Shown piece by piece: positions 55,231-64,000 of a DNA stretch of 64,000 bases. The stretch is from Erpobdella octoculata. Its lineage: Eukaryota > Annelida > Clitellata > Hirudinida > Erpobdellidae. The DNA lies in the NCBI GenBank assembly GCA_963978895.1, contig OZ022247.1, forward strand, positions 19,317,910 through 19,381,909, read 5' to 3'. The notes beneath the pieces were generated by a model. That model ran no database searches. It had not been told where the DNA came from and saw only the letters and a list, made by a program, of their open reading frames with translations. The first letter of the stretch is position 1; every line of letters starts with the position of its first letter. The position numbers and the translations under genes were made by a program.

Positions 55231-56902
55231 TTGATTCCAAAGTTTATTCGCAACAAATATCGCTCTAATGTGGTTAAAAGAAATACAAAGTTTGAAGTGG
55301 ATTCTATGTTGTGTAAAATTTCCGATGAAATTGCAACTGCTGTCAACGTATCAAATGATTTGGAAGTTAAATATTCTACCTTGTTGAATGAAGTTTCTAC
55401 TCAAGATGTTTTGGGTAGTGAACGAGAGGTTCAATCATTTTTGAATGTTGTAGATGAAATGTTCTGCTGTTTAAATCATTCTAAAAAATTGGTAATCACA
55501 AAACACTTTCTTGGTTCTATTCTGGATCATATACTGTTAAAGAAAATTCTAACTTCTAAATTAATCTGTCTTCTTACGAGCTCAGCAGTGACGAGAGTGA
55601 GTTCTTGAATTTAGGTTTGAATTTTCACATTTCAAGGAAATATGAACCTATTGTTAAAAAAACTGAACTGGAGGTAATGTATCATAAATTATGCTCGTAC
55701 AAAAGTAGCGGAATTATTGACTTTTGCCAGTCTCTACAAGTTGAGCTGTTACGCGAGGTATTGATTAACAGAAGCACAAATGTTAAACCTTCTGTTTCAT
55801 ATCGTTTAAAGCTCGCAGCAAAGTCTCTCCGCAATAATAAAGATATAGTTGGACTCAGAGCCGATAAAATTCAGTGTTATGTTGTAATGAATTACTCAGA
55901 CTTTATACAAAAGCTGAATAGCATAATTTCTAATTCTACAAAATTTAGACTTATTACAAAAGATCCCACCAATAGCTTGAAACAAAAAGTTAATAAATTG
56001 ATTTCTCAAGTTAACTCTTTCGATTCAGAAGCAAAGCTATCTAAGCTGATAGACGAATTTGGTACTGGATATTTGTATGGAATGATAAAGACGCATAAAT
56101 TTGATAATCCTGTTCGTCCAGTTATCTCGCAATGTCCAAGTTCTACTTATCTCTTGGCAAAGTTTGTTAACAAAATTATCACACCTTACTGCCCTCATAC
56201 TTACAGTTTGAAATCCTCTCTGGAATTTGTTGATCTTATTCACGGCTGCAAACAAAGTGGGATTGCTGCAACAATGGATGTCGAGAGTCTCTTCACTAAC
56301 GTCCCTGTTCGTGATACAATGTCTATAATTTGCAGTTACGTTTATCATAGTTAAACGTTGCCACCTCCAAAGACTCCAAAATCTTTGCTTCACGAGCTCC
56401 TGCTGGTATGTACTACAGAGTCTCCATTCAGACACTTAGACCAGAGCTTATTTCTACAGATTGATGGAGTGGCGATGGGTCTCCATTGGGACCAACCTTT
56501 GCTAACTTTTACATGGGTCGTTTGGAGGAGATTACGTTTGCTGAAATAGAAGAAACCCCCATTGTTTATGCCCAATATATGGACGATATCTTTTTTCTTG
56601 TGAAGTCTGAACGTGAAGTCGTTACTTTAAAGAATACTTTCGAGAGCAATTCAGTTTTGAAATTTACCTTCCACCTAAATGACAGTAAAAAACAATTAAA
56701 TTTTTTCGACAGCATCATCACAATAACTGATTCTGGTTCTACTACCAAAGTTTTCATCAAACCAACTAATCATGGAACATGCCTAAATGGTGACAGCGAG
56801 TGTCCGGAAAGGTATAAAAGAAGTGTTATTAATAGTTATCTTCATTGGAAACTGTATAAATTTCCATTACAAGGGTGTGAATTTGCAACTGAATTAACTT
56901 AA
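55231..56902 (+). pseudogene. Penelope-like element reverse transcriptase, frameshifted
   Basis: Pieces in three frames: 55231-55608, 55605-56354 and 56358-56902. Visible hallmarks: FLNLGLNFHISRK (the PLE N-terminal 'LxKGLNF' region), YGMIKTHKFDNPVRPVIS (PLE 'KxHKxxxPxRPIxS'), DVESLFTNVPV (motif A region with catalytic Asp), GVAMG and GPTFANFYMGRLEE (motif B, split by a frameshift), YAQYMDDIFF (motif C, catalytic DD). At least two frameshifts and one stop break the gene. No GIY-YIG endonuclease is seen. The sequence ends shortly before a Helitron insertion at 56969. The hAT element at 54412 sits directly upstream. Confidence 0.88.
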
Positions 56903-56968
56903 AAACGAAAGAAAGAAACAAAACAGATATAGTGTCATAAGCTTACCAAATTTACCTTAGCTGTTTAA

Positions 56969-57233
56969 TCTATATATATAAAAATGAATGTTTGTATGTA
57001 TGTATGTATGTATGTATGTATGTATGTATGTATGTATGTATGTATGTATGTATGTATGTATGTATGTATGTATATATGTATATATGCATGTATGTTATTT
57101 ATGCATTGCTACACCATTCATCCGATCGTAATAAAATTTTCACACTACCTTGAGAGTCAAGGGGAATCAAATAAAGAAAAAAAATTTGAAATCCGTCACA
57201 AAATAAGCGAAGCGGAGTGGGTGAGCGAGCGGG

Positions 57234-57329
<96 letters not shown>

Positions 57330-58307
57330 GCGTATGTATGTGTATGTGCATGTATGTGTGTCTGTGTGTGTGTTTATGTATGTATGCATGTATGCATGTA
57401 TGTATGTATGTATGTATGTATGTATGTATGTATGTATGTATGTATGTATGTATGTATGTATGTATGTATGTATGTATGTATGTATGTATGTATGTATGTA
57501 TGTATGTATGTATGTATGTATGTATGTATGTATGTATGTATGTATGTATGTATGTATGTATGTATGTATGTATGTATGTATGTATGTATGTATGTATGTA
57601 TGTATTTATGTATGTATGTATGTATGTATGTATGTATGTATGTATGTATGTATGTATGTATGTATGTATGTATGTATGTATGTATGTATGTATGTATGTA
57701 TGTATGTATGTATGTATGTATGTATGTATGTATGTATGTATGTATGTATGTATGTATGTATGTATGTATGTATGTATGTATGTATGTATGTATGTATGTA
57801 TGTATGTATGTATGTATGTATGTATGTATGTATGTATGTATGTATGTATGTATGTATGTATGTATGTATGTATGTATGTATGTATGTATGTATGTATGTA
57901 TGTATGTATGTATGTATGTATGTATGTATGTATGTATGTATGTATGTATGTATGTATGTATGTATGTATGTATGTATGTATGTATGTATGTATGTATGTA
58001 TGTATGTATGTATGTATGTATGTATGTATGTATGTATGTATGTATGTATGTATGTATGTATGTATGTATGTATGTATGTATGTATGTATGTATGTATGTA
58101 TGTATGTATGTATGTATGTATGTATGTATGTATGTATGTAGAATCGGATCTAGGGGGGGAACTGAGAGTGAAAAAATGAACGGGAAAGCGACAGGGAACG
58201 GATAATGACCGGGAACGGGAGCGCAAGCGGGAAGGAAACGGGAGCGAAAAAGAAACGCATTAGGTAAACCTCTAAAAACCCCGGGCAACGCCGGGTGCCC
58301 CCGCTAG
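56969..58307 (+). mobile_element. Non-autonomous Helitron inflated by ATGT and TA microsatellites
   Basis: It begins A/TCTATATATATAAAAATGAA and ends with hairpin CCCGGGCAACGCCGGGT, then GCCCCCGCTAG/T. These are Helitron TC...CTAG ends between A and T. Layout: ATGT array 56991-57075; unique part with ATGCATTGCTACACCATTC and GTGAGCGAGCGGGAA (57096-57235); TA array 57237-57322; second ATGT array 57365-58140; GA-rich 3' end. The repeated internal order could also mean two copies fused, the first truncated at 57235. No gene inside. Confidence 0.82.
57365..58140. repeat. ~750-bp (ATGT)n microsatellite
   Basis: Almost perfect tetranucleotide array with one interruption (TATTTATG near 57603). All six-frame ORFs of MYVC or IHTY repeats are artefacts. 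Confidence 0.98.
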
Positions 58308-58639
58308 TACTGAATAAAACCCAAAACATACAACAGAAATGTCGTTTATAATTCTAGACCTTGTTGTTTGTTAACGATCAAATTCTAAATTTTCTAATTG
58401 AATAAAGCTAAATAAAAAGTTTAGCAAGTATCAGACCCTTGTCGTAAGTTTGAGTTTAAAAAATTGGAAATTTAGTCAAAAAATACAGTTTGTTATTTGA
58501 ATAACTTTTAGAATTTAGTAAAAAATTGTTGTAGTTACTAATAATTATGTTAATGCAAAAATATATTAGCATTTGTAATGTTTGCATTTGGAAAAACTAT
58601 TTCGTTATGAAGCTGCTTGCCTTCTTAAATTTTCAACAA

Positions 58640-58935
58640 TCTCTATCAACAAACGTTGAAAATTACTTTAAAAAAGTGACCTGCAATTCCTTAACAGGAC
58701 ATAACAATGTTTGTGCTTCAACTGAAGAAAATCATAAAATTCAGTGGAAAATGATTGCGATGCTTTTCAAGTTAGACAATCAACTAAACATAAAATATTT
58801 ATTGAATTTCGGTTCATCAAAGTTTTGTCTGAATCACTGAAATGTTTGATTTTTTTCAGTTGGAGCACAAACATTGTTATGTCCTGTTACGGAAATGCAG
58901 GTCACTTTGTTGAAGTAATTTTTTATGCGAGGTTT
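58640..58935. repeat. Inverted repeat with ~75-bp arms
   Basis: CAGTTGGAGCACAAACATTG .. TGTCCTGTTACGG .. GCAGGTCACTTTGTTGAAGT at 58858-58920 is mirrored by the reverse complement of about 58653-58725 with a handful of mismatches. About 130 bp separates the arms. It could fold into a long hairpin. No element ends are evident. Confidence 0.75.
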
Positions 58936-60104
58936 CTAAATTATTTTCAGCTGAATCAATTATCACCTCAAATGATTCTTGCAAGCTGTTCGTCAATCAA
59001 AATAAAATAATTTTATTAAAACCATAAAAAAATGCTAAATTGTCGTAGTAATTTTTTATTTTTAAAATTTGTTTGTGGTGTAGCTAATTATTCAGCTTGT
59101 GGTTCGTGATTTTAAATATCTTTCAACTAGCAAAATCTTTTTCTTTTTGAAGTGTTTGTAGAAACATTTTTTGTGACAAGTTCATTGATTTGCAGAATTG
59201 TTTGAAATATTTAATAATAATAATAATTTAAATAATTTTATAGTAACATATAATTTACAAGTAGTGATAACCCTATATAAAACATTAATACCAGAAAAAA
59301 ACTATTTAAAGAAATTACAAAAAACTGAACTGCTTTGTTTCTGTCTATGTACAACAATAATGAAAAAAATAAGGTAAAAATAACCTTGAAAAGAAAAAAG
59401 CCAAATTTAAAACATATATAAAAACATTGTAATACATTCAGATATTATCATTCCAAGGACACATGCGTACAATAAATCAATTGTAAAAGAATTCTCGAAA
59501 ATATTTGTTTAAACAGAAATCTAAGATATTATCATTACAATAGAATATCCAATAATATTCTTTACGACATAAATGACCGAATATATTTAGAAAATATTAT
59601 TCAATACATTACTTGAGGTACAATAGAATATTCAATGATATTTATTGTAACACAAATAACCGAATATATTTAGAAAAGATTATTCAATAAATCAGGACGA
59701 AGTACGAAGCTGATGATAAATAGTTCTTATAACCATATAACAAAGAAATAAAAAAAATCAACATAATAATATTTTCTGCAATGGCGTTATTGTGTAATTA
59801 TGAAATTTTCAATGTTATCCAAGAATATTAAAAATATTTAATTATTTGATTTGTTTATTATTTCTTTCTGAAATAAAGTTAAATTTAAATTCAACAGCTC
59901 ATAATTTAAAAAAAGTTCTAAAATGTATAATTATTTAAGTTTAGGAAGGAAATTAAAAAATCAGAAATAAAATGTTTTTATCTAACAACCTTCATAATTG
60001 TAAATATTTAGCCATTACTTAACTTGTATTGTCAGATATATATGTACGTAAATTATCACTGCAGATATAAAAATAATATAAAGTATAAAAATATCTTTTT
60101 TTAA

Positions 60105-60376
60105 AACAACACTCGTTTACTAATGTACTAAAATGTTAAAAATAATAATAATGGGTACATAATAACACGTTTGGAACTAAACGTTTCGTTTTGATTATAA
60201 AAGCGTTGGGCAATAGTAGGTTATAGATTATATATAAATAGTAGGTTATAGAAATTATATAGATAACGCCTAACGCTCTTATAATCAAAATGAAACGTTT
60301 AGTTCAAAAAATGTTAATATGTACACATTATTATTATTATTAACATTTTAGTACATTACTATACGGGCGTTGTTTA
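60105..60376. repeat. Palindromic MITE, full-length copy
   Basis: AAACAACACTCGTTTACTAA and TGTACTAAAATGTTAAAAAT on the left face ATTAACATTTTAGTACATTA and CTATACGGGCGTTGTTT on the right. In the middle ACTAAACGTTTCGTTTTGAT faces ATCAAAATGAAACGTTTAGT. Nearly the whole 270 bp can pair with itself. Confidence 0.85.
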
Positions 60377-60869
60377 AAAACAAATATTTTTTACACTTTA
60401 TATTATTTTCTATTTTTTAGTTTGTATTTTTTATAAATATAAATATTATTTAAATTTTTTAATATTTTTCACTTTTTACATTTAAATTTTTTTAAATATA
60501 AAAAGGGATTAATGTATTTAATGTCACCCATCGAAAAACTAACCGAGCTTGTAAAAGATATTTCCAATATAAAAGTGATAAATTAAGCTAAGGTTGTTTT
60601 TTAGAATTTCATAGTCTTATAATATATCATCTAGTTTTAAACACTAAAATTTAAACATTGCTTAACTTCGTTGATCGGGCGAGTCGCGGTGTTTTTGAAT
60701 AACATTTGCGCTTTAACAAATAATCATTATTAAATATTACTTCAAATATTTGATTTGATTTTGTTTTGTAACATGTGAACATGTTTTTCGGCTCTTATCT
60801 CAGGTGATAGAACATTCCAGTTTGTTCAAGGTTTTTGTTTTAATAAACAACCATGCGCTGAGTTGTTGC

Positions 60870-61012
60870 AGTGGATGTGTTTATTCGCACTCGATGTGCT
60901 TATTTGCACTCGATGTGCTTATTTGCACTCGATGTGCTTATTCGTACTCGACGTTATGCTGAAACAAACAATTACAAACAAACGACGTCTATGTGCTTAT
61001 TCGCACTCGACG
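60870..61012. repeat. 19-bp direct repeats (CGATGTGCTTATTTGCACT)
   Basis: The unit is present about three times in tandem at 60891-60950 and twice more, interrupted by ACAAACAA-rich spacers, to 61012. The ORF that spans it has no other support. Confidence 0.8.
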
Positions 61013-61419
61013 TTGCAATGAAAAAAACAAACAAATCACAAACAACTTTGCAAGTTTATATAAGCGTTGTAAAAAACAAAGTGAATGCCAAAATAAGTTA
61101 TGAAAATTTGTAGTTTAACGTTACCATTATCATCAATTTTTAATTAACTTATTATTATATAAATAATGTTTTTTTATTTTTATAATTTATATTTTGTTAA
61201 CAATTATTTTAATATTTTTCTATTCGGGTTACTGTTTCAAAAAATCATCAAATAATTTAAACTTATATATATATATGATTTTTAACGATTTCAAATAGTT
61301 TGAAAAAGTTGTTAATTAAAATGAGTTTTAAATAACTAAAATTGTATTTTAATCGCTCAATAAAACTTTTTTTAATTTAGTTGAGTTTGATGGCTAAATT
61401 CAAGTTTAAATTATTTGCA

Positions 61420-61420
61420 C

Positions 61421-61481
<61 letters not shown>
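61420..61481. repeat. (TA)n microsatellite
   Basis: About 60 bp of TA roughly 100 bp upstream of the start codon of the ILEI-like gene, in its putative promoter or 5' UTR region. Confidence 0.9.
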
Positions 61482-61486
<5 letters not shown>

Positions 61487-61583
61487 CATATAATCTGCGC
61501 GTTACAGATTCTATATAAGGTCTTGCATGTTTGAGTTAATTCTTTAACGGAAACTTTCAGATAACTTATGAACTACATGAGAA

Positions 61584-63384
61584 ATGAATGTTTTTTTAAT
61601 ATTAGCAATTTGGTTAATACAAAACACAAACCAGTTGTCTCCATATGTACGACAATTTGATATTGTACGCGTTATGGATGAGACATTATGCACTTCTAGA
61701 AGAACTGCCAATGTGAAGATTTTAAGAAATATTTCGACTCTGAACGATGAAAAAAAGGATGAAGTGAATTGTTGTTTTCAATATTCTACTGATGAATCTT
61801 CGTTCGTGTGTCATCGTTTTCTCAAGATGCCTACAACTTTATATATCAATACTTCAAACAACAACTGTTTAATTTATTTAAACCGTAGTAAGATTTACAT
61901 AAACAAATTTTAAATTTGCTAAAAAAATAATAAAGTGTATAAAATAAATTGTTTTCTGATATAATTGTTACTAATTTTGATTTCAGAAATGTGTTATTTA
62001 AACATAAGTTCTTGGGAAGGAAATGACTATGCACCGGGGTCTTCATGTTCTCTTGTAGAAAATTTTGAAGGGCAAAAGTTTAACTGCCAAACAAGAGGAA
62101 TTAACACTTTTGTTTTGGAACCAACCAATTGTACTTTGATGTCGGATAAAAATTTTGACACCTGGGGCAGCAAAAACAACACAAAGAAATTAATGTCCTA
62201 CATGCAGGAAGTAAGTAAAACTTTCTAAACCAAATATATAATATTTAATGTATAAGCTGTTTTGCAAATAGACCAGAATTGGATATGGGTCTATTTTTGG
62301 CAACCCAAACTCACCTGAAAAGTTACATTTTCTAACATAGTCCAGGACCTGTCTTACAGACCTGCATACACTTTGAAAAGGACGAATTCTGAATGTTTTT
62401 TCTCATATAGTTGTAAAACGACACTAGATGAAATTACCAAAAATAGGGCATAAGTTCTATATGTGTCTGCTACTCGAAAAAACATTCAAACTCCGTCCTT
62501 TTCAAAGTGTATGCGGGTCTGTATGGCAGGGCCAGGACTAACACAACCCAATCCATCCTAACACACAGTAAAAAAATTGCTAATTAAATTCGTTTTTAAT
62601 TCTTATTAGCCCAACTTAACTTAATCCAAGCTTGTGTCAGAAAAAATAGGTTCAAACTAGCTAAGTCTAATTAAACTGATGTCCACCTCTAAAATAAATT
62701 ATTTAAAAATAACTTCACATAACTTCGTTTTTTAAAAATCATTTAAAATTTTCTACCCTGGAATTTTTTGGTAGTTCAAACACTGGATGCTTTCAAACTA
62801 ATAGTAATTGCATCAAATCTCCGAATAGTTTGAAATATTTTAAAATTCACCTTTTAAAATACAAATTCATTTCATAAATTTTTATTTAAAGTCCTTTATT
62901 GTTTTTTTTAATCTTTTTTCCATAACACGGTTACTTATAATTGAAAATTTTATTTTTATTATAATATTTAATTATTTCTATACCGTTTTTGTTTGATACT
63001 GTTTCAAGGAACTGCCCAATAAGACAATTTTACTTGGACAAACTTGCGACGATGCCCAGCGTAGTCTGAACCCGATAAAAAGTTATATGGCATCGCAAGG
63101 TTTGAATGTAGATGGTTTGGCTTATAGAGGAAAAATGGCTTTTATTTGGCAAAAAGGATTTCCTGAGAAATCGATTATTGAGATAAGAAATGACAAATAT
63201 CCGTTTTCATTTCAAGTTGCTGTTGAAAGTAAACACACCTTTATAATATTTTTTACTAGTATTTTAGTTTCAACACTGGGTTTTGCCTAATTAAATTTCT
63301 ATGTGAAAATACAAATTTTTTTTCATTTTTACAGGTTGGTACAACGGTATCGAAACTCAAGTTAAATTTGAAAAAATTTACTAA
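61584..63384 (+). CDS. Secreted protein with FAM3/ILEI-type (GG) domain
   Basis: Four exons with consistent phases: 61584-61887, 61987-62210, 63009-63228, 63335-63384. They encode 265 aa. The ATG opens a typical signal peptide (MNVFLILAIWLIQ), so the product should be secreted. Residues ~1-120 contain six or so cysteines and no family I recognise. Residues ~130-255 resemble the ILEI/GG fold of FAM3 cytokines, POMGNT1 stem and CEMIP/TMEM2: GINTFVLEP, NFDTWGS, the TILLGQTCDDAQRSLNPIK block (family 'TIVLVATYDDA...L'), and LAYRGKMAFIWQKG (family 'LxFRxSWVFVGxKG'). Known members bind carbohydrate or act as signals, but a specific function here cannot be inferred. Exon 4 adds only SWYNGIETQVKFEKIY. 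The true FAM3 gene family has a similar size (~230 aa), so a FAM3-related orphan or lineage-specific paralogue is plausible. Confidence 0.78.
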
Positions 63385-63558
63385 AAAATGAAAAAAAGTA
63401 ATTTCAAACTACTGTTTTTTGTTCAACCAAGAATAACAATTATATTAAGAAACTTTTTTTTTTTAAGTCAAAATACAAAAATATTAATAAGCATGAGATT
63501 TTAAATCATTGTTTACTCTTAAGTTAAACAGTTATTTGTTTTAAAATTGATGTCTTTT

Positions 63559-63696
63559 TTAGCAACTTTGCTTTTTGTCTAGTAGTTTCAATTTGTAGAG
63601 TAATTGCTCTAAGTTTACATCGAACACTTTGCACAATTCTTTCAATTTTTGCACATTTTTGTATTGTTTTTGAGCAACCAAAAAATCGATTGTATA
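63559..63696 (-). CDS. Possible 3'-terminal exon of an unknown gene
   Basis: After a TAGTAG acceptor-like site the minus strand is open for 45 codons to TAA: IDFLVAQKQYKNVQKLKELC, then KVFDVNLEQLLYKLKLLDKK. The amphipathic, Lys/Leu-rich composition reads like the end of a helical or coiled-coil protein, more protein-like than the surrounding AT-rich ORFs. I do not recognise the family, and upstream exons would lie beyond the window. It would converge on the ILEI-like gene. Confidence 0.3.
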   Translation of the reverse strand, partial: YTIDFLVAQKQYKNVQKLKELCKVFDVNLEQLLYKLKLLDKKQSC

Positions 63697-63914
63697 CTAC
63701 TATTTTTGCTGTCTGTCACTTTGAAAATTGTAGTTGAAACAAATTATTGTGCTAGTGCATTTAATACAATTTCGAAATATATTTTAAACTAAAACCAAAA
63801 CAGATACTACTGCAGACAATCAGATAAAAATCGTTTTTGTAAAAGCAATTCTGCTTCTTTACTTTTGGTATCAAAAAGACAATACCCTCCAGAGAACAGC
63901 CCCCTCAACAATAC

Positions 63915-64000
<86 letters not shown>
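63915..64000. repeat. (CAAT)n microsatellite running off the window
   Basis: At least 20 CAAT units to the last base. The reverse complement is (TTGATTGA)n, the same tail type as the SINE at 46615-46800, so a minus-strand SINE may lie just left of it or the tract may simply be a microsatellite. Confidence 0.9.

Larger units (their letters stand above)
58940..61583. other. AT-rich intergenic DNA upstream of the ILEI-like gene
   Basis: Contains a palindromic MITE (60105-60376), short direct repeats (60870-61010) and a TA tract (61420-61481). Near 59510-59690 the block GAATATCCAATAATATTC...ACATAAATGACCGAATATATTTAGAAAA is repeated once (about 75-90 bp apart). No coding exon seen. Confidence 0.45.

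Noticed and set aside
56984..58288. Very long ORFs of Met-Tyr-Val-Cys or Ile-His-Thr-Tyr repeats on both strands
   Set aside because: Pure product of the ATGT microsatellite, whose 12-bp codon cycle has no stops on either strand. No independent coding evidence.
60871..61113. 80-codon ORF with repeated CLFALD/IRTR
   Set aside because: Created by 19-bp direct repeats; no signal, domain or splice evidence.

Overview
The window is nuclear DNA of an AT-rich invertebrate metazoan. The host genes have short exons, GT-AG introns with T-rich acceptors, the standard genetic code and animal-specific domain sets (PAM2+MIF4G, PHD-bromo-PWWP-MYND, class IA PI3K). I cannot fix the phylum from sequence alone. 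No rRNA, true tRNA, CRISPR or operon-like structure is visible.

Layout of host genes: (1) 3909-13118 (+), a complete PAIP1-like poly(A)-binding-protein-interacting translation factor in ten exons. (2) 14196-28266 and probably beyond to about 30.2 kb (-), a ZMYND8-like chromatin reader, convergent with PAIP1, in at least 20 exons. (3) 39074-49453 (+), a complete class IA PI3-kinase catalytic subunit in 23 exons, with its last three exons duplicated in tandem at 50575-51393. (4) 61584-63384 (+), a small secreted protein of four exons with a FAM3/ILEI-type (GG) domain. (5) 63559-63696 (-), a possible last exon of a gene that continues past the window.

Most of the rest is transposable-element material. 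The sixth PAIP1 intron holds a three-level nest: an outer hAT-like element, inside it a MULE with an intact FLYWCH/MULE transposase gene and long TIRs built of short tandem subrepeats, and inside that a small Helitron. The PI3K region carries a second MULE-like element, a tRNA-derived SINE, palindromic MITEs and the duplicated exon cassette. From 52 to 58.3 kb lies a graveyard: a broken Helitron Rep/helicase gene with an internal 198-bp tandem duplication, an 805-bp hAT derivative with a perfect 8-bp target duplication, a frameshifted Penelope-like element, and a non-autonomous Helitron stuffed with ATGT microsatellite. A 5'-truncated non-LTR retrotransposon and a tRNA-derived SINE sit in ZMYND8 introns.

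The host genes are unrelated in pathway (translation, chromatin, lipid signalling, secretion). The most interesting signals are the PI3K alternative-terminal-exon cassette, whose second copy has a one-codon insertion in the catalytic loop and a different tail, and the nested elements and Helitron-borne microsatellites. Exon borders were assigned by eye from splice sites, reading phase and family similarity; no alignment was run.
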